Positions 1 to 9,225 of a stretch of 64,000 nt of DNA are shown here, piece after piece. Every line of letters begins with the position of its first letter. Position 1 is the first letter of the stretch. Both the position numbers and the translations under genes were made by a program. The stretch is from Novosphingobium sp. CF614 (lineage in GTDB: Bacteria; Pseudomonadota; Alphaproteobacteria; Sphingomonadales; Sphingomonadaceae): assembly GCF_900113255.1 (NCBI RefSeq), contig NZ_FOOR01000007.1, positions 124,001-188,000 on the forward strand, in the 5' to 3' direction. The notes beneath the pieces are model-generated. The model saw nothing but the letters and a program-made list of their open reading frames with translations, did no database searches and was not told the origin of the DNA.

Positions 1-775
1 TGGCGCGCTTGGGATACTGGATCAGCAGCCGGCGCTGGGCCCGCTCCATGAAGCAGATCAACAGGATCATGCCGACGATCAGCGCGATCAGCGCGATAAT
101 CAGGACCGAGCCGGTGTCACCCGCGCTGTAGGCCTGGCCCAGGTTGCCGGCGAACTTGGGCATCTGCGCAACGATGCCGGCCATGATAATCAGCGAAACG
201 CCGTTGCCGATCCCGCGCGACGTGATCTGTTCGCCCAGCCAGAGCAGGAACATGGTGCCGCCCACCAGCGAAATCACCGCGCCGACGCGGAACATGATGC
301 CCGGATCGACCACCGCTTCAAGGCCATTGGAAGCGCCGTAGGCCTCGAGACTCACGGCCAGGAACCAGCCCTGCAAGGCGCAAAGGCCCACCGTGCCATA
401 GCGCGTGTACTGGTTGAGCTTCTTGCGCCCGGTCTCGCCTTCCTTCTTGAGCGCCATCAGCGCCGGATGGAGCGAGGCCGCGAGTTGCACCACGATCGAG
501 GCAGTGATGTAGGGCATCACGCCCAGCGCAATCAGGCTCATGCGCTCCAGGCTGCCGCCCGAGAACGTGTTGAACAGATCTAGGATGCCGCCCTGCGTCT
601 TGCTGTAGAGCGTTTCAAGGACCAGCGGGTTCACGCCCGGCAGCGGCACGAAGCTCAGGAAACGGAACACGATCAGCGCTCCGATCGTGAACCAGATGCG
701 CTTCTTCAGCTCGGTTGCCTTGGAAAAGTTGGCCAGGCTGAGCGAGCTGGCGATATTGTCGGCGCGGGAAGCCAT
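1..775 (-). CDS. secY: Preprotein translocase subunit SecY (partial, C-terminus outside window)
   Basis: Channel-forming subunit of the SecYEG inner-membrane translocon. About 258 N-terminal residues are present; the gene runs off the left edge. It begins MASRADNIASSLSL at the ATG at 775. The plug region (FVPLPGVNP, then LFNTFSGG) and the segment RMSLIALGVMPYITASI are characteristic of SecY, followed by several hydrophobic helices and the cytoplasmic stretch EGETGRKKLNQYTRYG. In most Proteobacteria secY directly follows rplO; here a 194-base gap with two GC-rich hairpins separates them, so secY may have its own promoter. Identification is secure. Confidence 0.96.
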   Translation of the reverse strand, partial: MASRADNIASSLSLANFSKATELKKRIWFTIGALIVFRFLSFVPLPGVNPLVLETLYSKTQGGILDLFNTFSGGSLERMSLIALGVMPYITASIVVQLAASLHPALMALKKEGETGRKKLNQYTRYGTVGLCALQGWFLAVSLEAYGASNGLEAVVDPGIMFRVGAVISLVGGTMFLLWLGEQITSRGIGNGVSLIIMAGIVAQMPKFAGNLGQAYSAGDTGSVLIIALIALIVGMILLICFMERAQRRLLIQYPKRA

Positions 776-883
776 GACGTTCGGGATGCCTCGAATGATC
801 TCTTGGGATTCGCCCTTAGCGGCTGGTATCCGCCTTGTCGAACCCCGGAACGGAACTGGTCATATAGAGATTCGCCTGATCTC

Positions 884-941
884 GAAAAGACCCGTGCCCT
901 GAAAAGCACGGGAGGGCGAAGCGCCTGGCGCCCGCCCTCCC
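884..941 (-). terminator. Terminator-like double hairpin between rplO and secY
   Basis: Read on the minus strand after rplO, a stem GGGAGGGCG/CGCCCTCCC (910-918 with 933-941) is followed by CCCGTGC/GCACGGG (906-912 with 891-897) with an 8-base loop and then TCTTTTC (884-890). The second stem plus the T-rich run resembles an intrinsic terminator. The two stems share bases 910-912, so they may be alternatives. Confidence 0.6.
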
Positions 942-969
942 CGTTTCAATCGGCGATCGCGATCCGCCC

Positions 970-1449
970 TCAGGCCGCGGCAGCTTCCGGCGCGGGAAGG
1001 ATGACCGAACCGCCCGCCTTCTCGACCGCGGCGATGGCCCCCTTCGAGGCGCCGGTGACATTGAAGGTAACCTTCGAAGTCAACTCACCCTTGCCGAGCA
1101 GGCGCACGCCGTCCTTGCCGCCACGGGCCAGGCCGGCCGCCTTGAGCACGGCGTGGTCGACAGTGCCCGAGATATCCAGCTTGCCGGCATCGATCGCCTT
1201 CTGAACCAGGCCGAGGTTGACCTCGGCATAGTCCTTGGCGAACTTCTTGTTGTTGAAACCACGCTTCGGCAGGCGCATGTGGAGCGGCATCTGGCCGCCT
1301 TCGAAGCCGGCGATCGAGACGCCCGAACGCGCCTTGGCGCCCTTCTGGCCGCGCCCGGCGGTCTTGCCCTTGCCCGAGCCGATACCGCGGCCAACGCGGA
1401 GACGGCGGTGACGGGCGCCGGAATTGTCACGAATTTCGTTCAGTTTCAT
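970..1449 (-). CDS. rplO: 50S ribosomal protein L15
   Basis: Large-subunit protein L15, 159 residues. Start MKLNEIRDN at the ATG at 1449 is the family start; an in-frame GTG at 1458 would add only three residues. The basic, glycine-rich N-terminal part ([16 protein letters not shown], residues about 21-36) and [18 protein letters not shown] are diagnostic. The C-terminus is alanine-rich. It is oddly placed: the upstream neighbour is a divergent membrane-protein gene rather than rpmD, and a terminator-like structure follows it, so it looks like a single-gene transcript that must carry its own promoter within about 150 bases upstream. Confidence 0.97.
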   Translation of the reverse strand: MKLNEIRDNSGARHRRLRVGRGIGSGKGKTAGRGQKGAKARSGVSIAGFEGGQMPLHMRLPKRGFNNKKFAKDYAEVNLGLVQKAIDAGKLDISGTVDHAVLKAAGLARGGKDGVRLLGKGELTSKVTFNVTGASKGAIAAVEKAGGSVILPAPEAAAA

Positions 1450-1596
1450 GTCTTGCACTCGCTTTCGCTTGAAGTCGCGCTTGATGGGAAGTGCGCGCCC
1501 CTAGCGGATGCAGGTGCGAATGTCACGCCCCCTTTTCAGCGATTCGCGCAGGGAGTACCGGTCGGCAGCCCCCGCCCGTTTCCCGGAGACCTGTCC

Positions 1597-3114
1597 TTGC
1601 CCCCTTCCCTCGCCGACCACCGGCCCGCCGGCACGTTCGGCGCCTGGTCCTTCGCCATCCTGCTGCTGGCCGCGCTGGCCCTGCGCGCCAGCACGTTCGG
1701 CGATCCCAATCTTGGCGGTGACGAAACCTTCTACCAGACTGTGGGCATCGCCATGCACCATGGTGCGGTGCCCTATGTCGACGTCTGGGACAGAAAGCCC
1801 TGGGGCCTGTTCTTCCTGTACTACCTGATCGCCGGCATTTCGGCCGCGCCGATCGGCTATCAGTTGGCGGCCACCGCCTTCGCCGCGGCAACCGCCTGGA
1901 CGATCGCGCGGATCGCGATGCTCTGGACAAACCGGCGAGGCGCGCTGCTGGCAGGGCTTGCCTACCTGATCTTCCTGATCCCGTTCCAGGGCTATGGCGG
2001 CCAAAGCCCGGTCTTCTACAACCTGTTCATAGCGATTGCGGTGCTGCTGGCATTGAAGGCGACGCCGGATCTGCGCAGAGGCCATGCGCCCTGGCACAGT
2101 CACGCGGCAATGCTGCTGGCGGGCATCGCCATCACCGTCAAGACCACCGCGGTGTTCGAAGCAGCCTTCCTTGGCCTGTGGTGCGCCGCGATGCTGCTGC
2201 GCTCGCCGCTGCCGGAAGCCCGGGCATGTCGCACCATTGCCGCATGGGCACTGATCGGCACGGCCCCCGCCCTCGCGATCGCAGCCGGCTATGCGCTGGC
2301 GGGCCACTGGCCGATCTACTGGAACGCGATGGTGACTTCGAACTTCACGAAATCACCACAGTGGCTCTCTTCCGCCATTCGCCTGACGATCATGTTCACG
2401 CGCATGGCGCCGCTGCTCGTGGCAGCGGTTCTCGCGCTGCCCGACCTGCCGGACGAACGCCGCCGTTTCGTGCTGCTGTGGCTGCTCGCGGCCTTCGCCG
2501 GGGTCGCCTCAGTACCCCACTTCTTCCTCCACTACGGCCTGCCATTGCTGGTGCCGATGAGTGTCGCCGGCGCCACCTTCCTCGGTCGCAAGTGGATCGG
2601 TCCGCTGGCGCTCCTCCCGCTCGCCTGGCTCGCCCTGCATGACAGCCAGGTGCTCGACTTCGACCATGCCCGCCGCTCGCGCGCCGCCTTCGATATGCTG
2701 ACCCGGGCGATCCGCGAACATGACGACGGCGGACCGCTATTCGTGTTCGACGGCCCGCACCAACTCTACACGATGACGGGCAAGCCCTTCGCGACCCCGC
2801 TGGTGTTCACCGCCCACCTTGGGCATCTCATGGAAAAGGACGTCAGCCACCTGTCTACACTGGGCGAGGTCAAGCGGGTGCTCTCCACCCGTCCCAGCAC
2901 GATCATCGCCGCGCCCCGGCCCCGTCAGGGGCCACCGAATCTCGAAGCCGATAGCCTGGTGCGCGCCTACTATCACGCCCACTGCCGCCTCGTCGCCCGC
3001 GTCTCGACGCCGGACTGGCTCAATGAGAATGTGATCGACGTCTGGGCGGATTGTAGGAAAGAACCCTCGCCCAAGGCTCCCCAGGCCGGTCCCACCGGAA
3101 CCAACCGGATTTGA
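1597..3114 (+). CDS. Polytopic membrane protein, glycosyltransferase family 39-like
   Basis: About 505 residues with roughly ten hydrophobic helices, resembling the ArnT/PMT superfamily of polyprenyl-phosphate-dependent sugar transferases. An early acidic motif in GDPNLGGDETFYQ (first periplasmic loop) and VDVWDRKPWGLFFLYYL match this group, followed by a soluble C-terminal region of about 140 residues. I chose the TTG at 1597 because GGAG lies 8 bases upstream and the first helix follows quickly; the open frame extends back across rplO antisense, which is surely not coding. It is divergent from rplO and convergent with the OmpA-like gene. Acceptor and donor are unknown. Confidence 0.75.
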   Translation: MPPSLADHRPAGTFGAWSFAILLLAALALRASTFGDPNLGGDETFYQTVGIAMHHGAVPYVDVWDRKPWGLFFLYYLIAGISAAPIGYQLAATAFAAATAWTIARIAMLWTNRRGALLAGLAYLIFLIPFQGYGGQSPVFYNLFIAIAVLLALKATPDLRRGHAPWHSHAAMLLAGIAITVKTTAVFEAAFLGLWCAAMLLRSPLPEARACRTIAAWALIGTAPALAIAAGYALAGHWPIYWNAMVTSNFTKSPQWLSSAIRLTIMFTRMAPLLVAAVLALPDLPDERRRFVLLWLLAAFAGVASVPHFFLHYGLPLLVPMSVAGATFLGRKWIGPLALLPLAWLALHDSQVLDFDHARRSRAAFDMLTRAIREHDDGGPLFVFDGPHQLYTMTGKPFATPLVFTAHLGHLMEKDVSHLSTLGEVKRVLSTRPSTIIAAPRPRQGPPNLEADSLVRAYYHAHCRLVARVSTPDWLNENVIDVWADCRKEPSPKAPQAGPTGTNRI

Positions 3115-3195
3115 CGGTTCAATGTCGGCGGCGGTCATGCCGGACACCCCCGGCATAGCCGACTGGACGAAGTGGTGATACCCTGCGGAGAACAC

Positions 3196-3215
3196 GGGGT
3201 GGGCGAACCCACCCC
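3196..3215. terminator. GC hairpin between convergent genes
   Basis: A perfect 8-base inverted repeat, GGGGTGGG-CGAA-CCCACCCC, lies between the converging ends of the glycosyltransferase-like and OmpA-like genes. There is no clear T run on either side, so a role as a bidirectional terminator is inferred from position and stem strength. Confidence 0.5.
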
Positions 3216-3221
3216 AGCTGC

Positions 3222-4106
3222 TCAAAGACCGTCAAGGCCCTTGCTGACCAGGATATTCACTGCAACGCGGCGGTTCTGTGCCTTGCCTTCGACAGTGTCA
3301 TTGCTCGCCAACGGGTCCGCTTTGGCCATCCCGGTGGGGGTAAGCATGCGATAGGGTTTCCAGCCACAGGCCTGCTGGAGATAGTTGACGACACGGCCGG
3401 CTCGCTTTTCGCTGAGTTGCTGGTTGAGATCATCGCTTCCCGTTGAATCGGTGTAACCTACGACAAGCAGCAGGGCGTTATCCATCCCCTCGGCCGAAGC
3501 CGCCGTGGCGCAGAGATCCTGTTTCGCCTGGGCTGACAGCACCGCCTTGCCGGTGTCGAAGTTCACGTTCGTCGTGCTTTTGATATTATATTGGTCGATA
3601 TCGCCCATGCGCCCACGCAGTGCCTCTGTTGCCGCGGTCTGTTCGGCAAAGCGCTGGTCGGTGCCGTTACGGATCATTTCCGCTGTCTTGAGATCCTTGT
3701 TCTTGAGATCGATCTGGCTTGCCACCAGGCTATCGCCAGATTGCATTGTCTCGACGGCAACCGGCAGGCCGTTGAGCAGCGAAGCCGCTGCAAGCTTGCT
3801 GCGACTGAGGCCCAGAAAACCGCCCTTGGCCTTGATGCGGGTTGCATCGTTGATGGCGATGATCGTGTTGGTGCCGTCGGCCCTCGTGACCTGCATCTTG
3901 TCGCCACTGCGCGCAGAGATGATGCCTTCGATCTTTGGCCCTTCGGTCATCTCAGTTTCCTGAGGCGGAGGTGTGCCGTATACGGTCGCTGTAACGTCAG
4001 CCTCGGGCGGGGAGTCCTGCGGCTGCGCGGCCAAGCTGCCAGATGCGGGCGCGGCAAGCACGGAAAGCAGCAGGAGAACTTTTGGGCTTTTGGAAATGAC
4101 ACTCAT
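3222..4106 (-). CDS. OmpA-family outer-membrane/peptidoglycan-associated protein
   Basis: 294 residues. The ATG at 4106 is preceded by GGAGGAG at good spacing and starts a signal peptide (MSVISKSPKVLLLLSVLAAPA...). The central region (about 50-170) is predicted soluble and includes two KIEGIISARSGDKMQV-like beta segments. The C-terminal third is an OmpA domain: VNFDTGKAVLSA, then VVGYTDSTGSDDLNQQLSEKRA and QNRRVAVNIL, containing the aspartate and arginine that bind diaminopimelate in this family. It probably anchors the envelope to peptidoglycan. It lies inside the 4.4-kb insertion between rpmD and rplO. Confidence 0.88.
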   Translation of the reverse strand: MSVISKSPKVLLLLSVLAAPASGSLAAQPQDSPPEADVTATVYGTPPPQETEMTEGPKIEGIISARSGDKMQVTRADGTNTIIAINDATRIKAKGGFLGLSRSKLAAASLLNGLPVAVETMQSGDSLVASQIDLKNKDLKTAEMIRNGTDQRFAEQTAATEALRGRMGDIDQYNIKSTTNVNFDTGKAVLSAQAKQDLCATAASAEGMDNALLLVVGYTDSTGSDDLNQQLSEKRAGRVVNYLQQACGWKPYRMLTPTGMAKADPLASNDTVEGKAQNRRVAVNILVSKGLDGL

Positions 4107-4452
4107 TACGCAACTCCTCCAATCCATATCAGCCGGCTCCACGTATTCGCGGCCCCCCGATGGCACGCCCGGCTATCAACAACCCCTCTTCATCCCGCCA
4201 TATGAAATACGCGGCATACATGCCGCACTTGGACACTATGGATTTCCTGGGTGTTCGGGCCATGCTTTCCCGCACATGAACGCACCTGGCACCACCTTGG
4301 TTGCGCGGGTAATTTGAGCACACCGTGCGGCGAACCGTGACAGGCCGTGCCGCCGACGCGATCCGGAGCGGCGCCAAAACCCTGGATGCGCGCGCCCCTG
4401 CGGCGGTTCGCAAACGCGAAGGGTCACAGCGCCGACGGGTTTCCCCCCGTCT
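4107..4452. other. Intergenic region, no gene seen
   Basis: 346 bases between the OmpA-like gene start and the end of the ankyrin lipoprotein gene. Short open frames here have no recognisable protein features. The part next to 4106 should hold the OmpA-like gene promoter and its strong GGAGGAG ribosome binding site; I cannot place promoter boxes. Confidence 0.6.
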
Positions 4453-5646
4453 TCAGCGCCCCCCGAAACCCACCACCAGTTTGGCGCTCTCCCGAACCGT
4501 GGTGCCGAAGGCGTCGCGTGCAGGGGCCCAACGGACGATGTCGACGGCAAGATCGCAGAGTTCCTTGTCGAAATCGGGTAGATCGGAGGCGGGCTCCAGG
4601 CTGCAGGAGGTCGAGTTGCCCTTGGCGTCGATATCGAACACCAGGTCATGACGCGAGAAGCTCTGCCGGCGCAGGGCCTTGTCGTAGCGGTCCATGAGTT
4701 CGGTCAGCGCATGGTTGAACTCGATGAGGCTCGCATCGTCCCACCGCGGTTTCTGGCGCAGGCTGGCGAATTCCTCCTCGGTGACGAGCGGTCGCAGACG
4801 GCGGATCATCCCGTACCAGCGCATGATGCGCGCGACTTGCAGTGGCGCTTCGCGGTCGATGGCGGTCTGGCACGTTCCCCCGGTGGGGTTCGCCCTGGCC
4901 CGCAGCAATGCTTCGGCGGCTGGCCAGCGATGATAGGCGATGGCCCAGGCCAGCGGGGTCATCCCGAACATGTCGGGCATGTTCACGTCCTGCTTGTCGC
5001 GATTGAGCAACACGTTGATGTCATGGACCGAACCTCGCCGCGCCGCCGCGCCCAGGCCATGTATCATGCGCGCCGGGCCGAGTTCGGCGAAACCGTAAGG
5101 CTGTTCGATGCCCTTGGTGCCCGCCTCCGAGAAATCGGGCTTGGTTCCGGCCCTCTCGAGCTCCCGGCAGACGTCCGCGTAGGGATAGCGCGGATCGGCC
5201 AGCACGGCGGCGTTGTAGCGTCGCCCGAAGTCGGTGACCTTGTCGGCCGGCCCCTTGCCCATCGCCGCCGCCTCGTCCGGCACGAAAGCGAGCGCGCGCA
5301 CGGTCCAGGGTTCGAGCCCGCCCAGCACCCGGCACTGCGCCCCGTAGAGTTCGGTCGAGATGCCCTCGGGTGTGGTTGCCGCGGCAAGGCGATAATCGCC
5401 GGCGTCGATCGCCTTTCTCGCCTGGGCGAGCGGATCGGGCGGGGAGCGGTGGGAAAACGCCTTGCGCAGCGCCATGTCCGACTTGCGCATGGCCGCCAGC
5501 TTCGCGGTGTCGGCCCGCAAGTCGGCGCAGTTCGTGGCCGGGGCATCGTCCGCCGTGAGGCCGTTCGATGCCGGACGCGGGCTGCATGCCGCGCTGCCCA
5601 GGATCACCAGACACAGGAGCGAGCCTGCGAACCGCTTGCCGATCAA
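4453..5646 (-). CDS. Ankyrin-repeat lipoprotein with a TonB-like C-terminal segment
   Basis: 397 residues. A lipoprotein signal peptide (MIGKRFAGSLLCLVILGSAAC, lipobox GSAAC, Cys21) is followed by a helical region. Two or three ankyrin-like repeats lie around residues 195-260 (GLGAAARRGSVHDINVLLNR, DVNMPDMFGMTPLAWAIAYHRW, AAEALLRARANP). The last about 75 residues (LVFDIDAKGNSTSCSLEP..., then APARDAFGTTVRESAKLVVGF) resemble the C-terminal domain of TonB-family proteins. The likely location is the periplasmic face of a membrane. Function unknown. It sits just downstream of the rpmD terminator and is part of the block separating rpmD from rplO. Confidence 0.75.
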   Translation of the reverse strand: MIGKRFAGSLLCLVILGSAACSPRPASNGLTADDAPATNCADLRADTAKLAAMRKSDMALRKAFSHRSPPDPLAQARKAIDAGDYRLAAATTPEGISTELYGAQCRVLGGLEPWTVRALAFVPDEAAAMGKGPADKVTDFGRRYNAAVLADPRYPYADVCRELERAGTKPDFSEAGTKGIEQPYGFAELGPARMIHGLGAAARRGSVHDINVLLNRDKQDVNMPDMFGMTPLAWAIAYHRWPAAEALLRARANPTGGTCQTAIDREAPLQVARIMRWYGMIRRLRPLVTEEEFASLRQKPRWDDASLIEFNHALTELMDRYDKALRRQSFSRHDLVFDIDAKGNSTSCSLEPASDLPDFDKELCDLAVDIVRWAPARDAFGTTVRESAKLVVGFGGR

Positions 5647-5735
5647 GACCTACCCCCGGGATGGAAACTGGGTGCAACGAAAATTGGGGCTCCGCGCATA
5701 GCATAGTCGCACGCGGGGGGAAGGGCCTTTGCCCT

Positions 5736-5775
5736 GGAAAAGACGAAAGGCCCCGGCGTTTCCACCGGGGCCCTC
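5736..5775 (-). terminator. Intrinsic terminator after rpmD
   Basis: On the minus strand a perfect 8-base stem GGCCCCGG/CCGGGGCC (5749-5756 with 5765-5772) closes an 8-base loop TGGAAACG and is followed by TTTCGTCTTTT. It lies 42 bases past the rpmD stop. This is the strongest terminator in the ribosomal block and ends the truncated spc transcript. Confidence 0.85.
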
Positions 5776-5813
5776 GTGTTTTCGTGCCGATGCCGAAAAG
5801 GTCCGGGGAAGGT

Positions 5814-5990
5814 TCAGTCGATCACGGCCACCATGTGCGGCAGCTTGGCGATCGCACCGCGCACCTCGGCGGTGTCCTCGATCTCGACGACCTTGTGCAT
5901 CTTGCCCAGGCCCAGACCCACGAGGATCTTCTTCTGGCTCTCCGGGCGACGGATCGGCGAGCCGATCTGCTTGATCTTGATTTTCGCCAT
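5814..5990 (-). CDS. rpmD: 50S ribosomal protein L30
   Basis: Small large-subunit protein of 58 residues, [19 protein letters not shown]... through [20 protein letters not shown], ending VAVID. The length is normal for bacterial L30. The ATG at 5990 lies 5 bases past the rpsE stop, with GGAG inside the rpsE end as ribosome binding site, so it is co-translated with rpsE. It is the last gene of this part of the spc operon: an intrinsic terminator follows instead of rplO. Confidence 0.97.
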   Translation of the reverse strand: MAKIKIKQIGSPIRRPESQKKILVGLGLGKMHKVVEIEDTAEVRGAIAKLPHMVAVID

Positions 5991-5995
5991 GAGAC

Positions 5996-6706
5996 TTACT
6001 CCACGATAGCTTCGGCGGCGGCCTCGGCCTCCACCTCGGCGACACCGCCGCGACCAAGCAGGTCGGCAACCTTCTTGCCGCGACGCTGAGCCACCGACTT
6101 CGGCGAAGTCTGGTTGGTCAGCGCGTCGAAAGTGGCGCGGATCATGTTGTAGGGGTTCGAAGTGCCCACCGACTTGGTGACGACGTCGTGAACACCCAGG
6201 CTCTCGAACACGGCGCGCATCGGGCCGCCGGCGATGATGCCCGTACCGGCGGGAGCCGACCGCACGTTGACCTTGCCGGCGCCGAAGTGGCCCTTGCCGT
6301 CATGGTGCAGGGTGCGGCCTTCCTTGAGCGGCACGCGGACCATCTTCTTCTTGGCCGAAGCGGTCGCCTTGGTGATCGCCTCGGGAACCTCGCGCGCTTT
6401 CGAGTGGCCGAAGCCGACGCGGCCCTTGCCGTCGCCGACGACGACCAGCGCCGCGAAGCCGAAGCGCTTGCCGCCCTTCACGGTCTTGGAGACGCGGTTG
6501 ATGTGAACGAGCTTCTCGATCAGCTCCTCACCGCCCTCTTCCTCGTTGCGGTTGCCGCGACGGTCGTCGCGACGGCCACGGCCGCCGCGTTCGCCGCGAT
6601 CACCACGGCCGCGACCACGACCGCGACCCTCGCGGGCCTCGTGGACTTCGCCGCCTTGGGGGTGCTCGGCCGCAACCGGCTGTTCGATGGTGTTTTCGTC
6701 TGCCAT
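5996..6706 (-). CDS. rpsE: 30S ribosomal protein S5 with long RG-rich N-terminal extension
   Basis: 236 residues against about 166 in Escherichia coli. The conserved S5 body starts near residue 62 ([37 protein letters not shown]) and contains the loop where spectinomycin-resistance changes occur; it looks wild type. The first about 60 residues are an acidic start followed by alternating arginine, glycine and aspartate ([20 protein letters not shown]), probably disordered and RNA-contacting. Extended S5 N-termini are, as I recall, common in alphaproteobacteria. The start codon lies 2 bases past the rplR stop. Confidence 0.96.
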   Translation of the reverse strand: MADENTIEQPVAAEHPQGGEVHEAREGRGRGRGRGDRGERGGRGRRDDRRGNRNEEEGGEELIEKLVHINRVSKTVKGGKRFGFAALVVVGDGKGRVGFGHSKAREVPEAITKATASAKKKMVRVPLKEGRTLHHDGKGHFGAGKVNVRSAPAGTGIIAGGPMRAVFESLGVHDVVTKSVGTSNPYNMIRATFDALTNQTSPKSVAQRRGKKVADLLGRGGVAEVEAEAAAEAIVE

Positions 6707-6708
6707 TA

Positions 6709-7047
6709 TCAGAACTCCAGCCCGCCTTCACGGGCGGCTTCGGCCAGCGCCTTGACGCGGCCGTGATAGAGAAAGCCGCCGCGATCGAACACGACCGAGG
6801 TTATGCCCGCCTTCTTGGCGGCCTCGGCGAGTTCCTTGCCAACGCGGGTGGCGGCATCGATATCGGTGCCCTTGCCACCCAGTGTATTGGCCGAGGCAAC
6901 GGTGTGGCCCTGCGCATCGTCGATGATCTGCGCATAGATGTGCTGGCCGGTGCGATGCACCGACAGGCGCGGACGCCCGCCCGAACGAGCGCGCAGGGCG
7001 GTGCGGACACGCCGACGACGGCGATCGAAAAGAGAAAGCTTCGCCAT
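6709..7047 (-). CDS. rplR: 50S ribosomal protein L18
   Basis: 112 residues; 5S-rRNA-binding large-subunit protein. [20 protein letters not shown] and [25 protein letters not shown] are family hallmarks, and the basic N-terminus ([11 protein letters not shown]) binds rRNA. Its ATG shares one base with the rplF stop (TAATG), implying translational coupling. Confidence 0.97.
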   Translation of the reverse strand: MAKLSLFDRRRRRVRTALRARSGGRPRLSVHRTGQHIYAQIIDDAQGHTVASANTLGGKGTDIDAATRVGKELAEAAKKAGITSVVFDRGGFLYHGRVKALAEAAREGGLEF

Positions 7048-7580
7048 TACTTCTTCTTCCCTTCCTTGCGGAAGATGAACTCGCCGCGGTACTTGATACC
7101 CTTGCCCTTGTAGGGTTCGGGCTTGCGCCAGCGGCGAATCTCGGCCGCGATCTGGCCGACCTTCTGCTTGTCGATACCGGAGATCTCGACCGTGGTGTTG
7201 TCCGGGGTCTTGATCTCGATGCCTTCGGGCACGGCGATGTCGACATCGTGCGAGTAGCCGAGCTGCAGCTTGAGGGTCTTGCCCTGCGCCGCTGCGCGGT
7301 AACCGACGCCCTTGATCTCGAGCACCTTGGTGAAGCCTTGGGTCACGCCCTCGACCAGGTTGGAAACCAGCGTGCGCTGCATGCCCCAGTGGCTGCGGGC
7401 CGACTTGGAGTCATTGGCCGGCTGAACCGAGATCGAACCGTCCTCAAGCTGGTAGGTGACGAGGTCCGACAGGCCCAGCGAGAGGGTGCCCTTGGGCCCC
7501 TTCACCGAAAGGCTGCCGTTGTCGATATTGGCGGTGACCCCGCTGGGGATCGCCACCGGCTTCTTGCCGATGCGGCTCAT
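7047..7580 (-). CDS. rplF: 50S ribosomal protein L6
   Basis: 177 residues, usual length. It begins [15 protein letters not shown] and ends with [20 protein letters not shown], the conserved rRNA-binding tail. It lies near the factor-binding centre of the large subunit. The start overlaps the rpsH stop by one base (TGATG). Confidence 0.97.
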   Translation of the reverse strand: MSRIGKKPVAIPSGVTANIDNGSLSVKGPKGTLSLGLSDLVTYQLEDGSISVQPANDSKSARSHWGMQRTLVSNLVEGVTQGFTKVLEIKGVGYRAAAQGKTLKLQLGYSHDVDIAVPEGIEIKTPDNTTVEISGIDKQKVGQIAAEIRRWRKPEPYKGKGIKYRGEFIFRKEGKKK

Positions 7581-7975
7581 CAGAACACCTCCGCAAGCAC
7601 TTCGCCGCCGACGTTCTGGCTGCGTGCCTCGGCGTCCGAGAGCACGCCCTTGGGCGTCGAGACGATGGTGATGCCAAGGCCGTTGCGCACGATCGGAAGT
7701 TCCTTCGAACCCGAATAGACGCGGCGACCCGGCTTGGAGACGCGCTGCACGTGCTTGATCGCGGGCTCGCCTTCGAAGTACTTCAGTTCGATGCGCAGCT
7801 GCGGGTGAGCGCCAGTCGCGTCTTCGCTGAAGCCACGAATGTAGCCTTCGCGCTGGAGCACTTCGAGCACGTGGGCGCGAAGCTTCGAGGCCGGGGACAG
7901 GACGGAGTCCTTCTTTGCCCGCTGGCCGTTGCGGATGCGGGTGAGCATATCACCCAGGGGATCGGTCATAGCCAT
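7580..7975 (-). CDS. rpsH: 30S ribosomal protein S8
   Basis: 131 residues. [16 protein letters not shown] at the N-terminus and KPGRRVYSG plus [13 protein letters not shown] in the C-terminal domain identify S8, an early-assembling 16S rRNA binder that acts as translational repressor of the spc operon in E. coli. Two in-frame ATGs (7975 and 7969) are possible starts; 7975 is taken. Confidence 0.96.
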   Translation of the reverse strand: MAMTDPLGDMLTRIRNGQRAKKDSVLSPASKLRAHVLEVLQREGYIRGFSEDATGAHPQLRIELKYFEGEPAIKHVQRVSKPGRRVYSGSKELPIVRNGLGITIVSTPKGVLSDAEARSQNVGGEVLAEVF

Positions 7976-7989
7976 TGCTCAGGTATCCC

Positions 7990-8295
7990 TTACCAGCTCG
8001 ACTTGGTCACGCCGGGGATCATGCCCTTGTTGGCAAGATCGCGCAGCTCGACGCGGCACAAGCCGAACTTGCGGTAGTAACCGCGCGGACGGCCGGTCGT
8101 GGCGCAACGGTTGCGAACCCGGGTCGGGTTGCCGTTGCGCGGGATCTCGGCCAGCTTCAGACGGGCGATGAGGCGCTCGGTTTCATCGAGCGATTCATCA
8201 TCGGCAACCGCCTTGAGACGCGCGTACTTGCCTGCGTACTTCTTGACGAGCTTCTTGCGACGCTCGTTCTTGTTCACGGAACTCAGTTTCGCCAT
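7990..8295 (-). CDS. rpsN: 30S ribosomal protein S14 (long, zinc-free form)
   Basis: 101 residues, [20 protein letters not shown] at the start and [20 protein letters not shown] in the middle. Only two cysteines remain in the core and the CXXC pairs of the short zinc form are absent, so this is the long C-minus type usual in Proteobacteria. It sits between rplE and rpsH as in the standard spc order. Confidence 0.96.
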   Translation of the reverse strand: MAKLSSVNKNERRKKLVKKYAGKYARLKAVADDESLDETERLIARLKLAEIPRNGNPTRVRNRCATTGRPRGYYRKFGLCRVELRDLANKGMIPGVTKSSW

Positions 8296-8324
8296 GGACT
8301 TAAGCTCTCTTCTTCAGCGGCGGC

Positions 8325-8915
8325 TCACGCCGCTTCCTTCTGTTCCGCATCCTGCTGTTCAGGAGCGGGGAACGGGAAACCGAACAGGCGCAGCAGCTCG
8401 CGCGCTTCATCGTCGGTCTTTGCGGTGGTGGTGATGATGATGTCCATCCCGCGCACCTTCTCGATCTTGTCGTAGCTGATCTCCGGAAAGATGATCTGCT
8501 CCTTGAGACCCATCGCGTAATTGCCGCGGCCGTCGAACGACTTCGGGTTGAGCCCGCGGAAGTCGCGGATGCGGGGCATCGCGATGGTAATCAGGCGGTC
8601 GAGAAATTCGTACATGCGTTCGCGGCGCAGGGTGACCTTGCAGCCGATCGGCATGCCTTCACGCAGCTTGAACTGCGCGATCGACTTGCGGGCCTTGGTG
8701 ATGACCGGCTTCTGGCCCGCGATGGCTTCCATCTCGGCCGCGGCGGTCTGCACCTTCTTCTTGTCCTGGCTCGCCTCGCCCACGCCCATGTTGAGCGTGA
8801 TCTTCTCGATCCCGGGCACTTCCATCACGTTCTTGTAACCGAACTTCTCGGTCATCGCCTTGACGATCACCTCGTCGTAGCGCGAACGCATGCGCGGAGT
8901 GTATTTGTCAGCCAT
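8325..8915 (-). CDS. rplE: 50S ribosomal protein L5
   Basis: 196 residues; 5S-rRNA-binding protein contacting the P-site t[35 protein letters not shown] and [19 protein letters not shown] are conserved L5 motifs. The C-terminus has a short extra tail ([13 protein letters not shown]). The first codons overlap the end of rplX by 8 bases. Confidence 0.96.
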   Translation of the reverse strand: MADKYTPRMRSRYDEVIVKAMTEKFGYKNVMEVPGIEKITLNMGVGEASQDKKKVQTAAAEMEAIAGQKPVITKARKSIAQFKLREGMPIGCKVTLRRERMYEFLDRLITIAMPRIRDFRGLNPKSFDGRGNYAMGLKEQIIFPEISYDKIEKVRGMDIIITTTAKTDDEARELLRLFGFPFPAPEQQDAEQKEAA

Positions 8916-9225
8916 CGATGGTCTCCCCGGACTTCACGGCCACGCGGACCTTCTTGCCGTCCCTGGTTTCGAAGCGAACGCGCGTCGGCTTGCCGTCCTT
9001 GTCGGCCACGGCGACCTTGCTGATCGCCATCGCCGCCGGAGTGCGTTCGATGCCGCCCTGCGGGTTCGTCTGGGTCGGCTTGCGGTGACGAGTGGCGACG
9101 TTGACGCCCTCGACCACGACCTTGCCGTCCTGCGGCAGAACCTTGAGGACCGTTCCGGTGCGGCCCTTGTCCTTGCCGGACAGGACCACGACCGCGTCAC
9201 CCTTCTTGATCTTCGCGGCAGCCAT
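8908..9225 (-). CDS. rplX: 50S ribosomal protein L24
   Basis: 105 residues, [20 protein letters not shown] being the conserved KOW-type N-terminal motif; L24 starts assembly of the large subunit. The ATG at 9225 overlaps the rplN stop (TGATG) and is preceded by GGAGGTGCTG; a GTG at 9228 would add one residue only. Confidence 0.96.
   Translation of the reverse strand: MAAAKIKKGDAVVVLSGKDKGRTGTVLKVLPQDGKVVVEGVNVATRHRKPTQTNPQGGIERTPAAMAISKVAVADKDGKPTRVRFETRDGKKVRVAVKSGETIDG

Noticed and set aside
1153-1596. N-terminal extension of the glycosyltransferase-like gene back across rplO
   Set aside because: It is antisense to a ribosomal protein; the helix-rich part starts only after 1597, where GGAG precedes a TTG.
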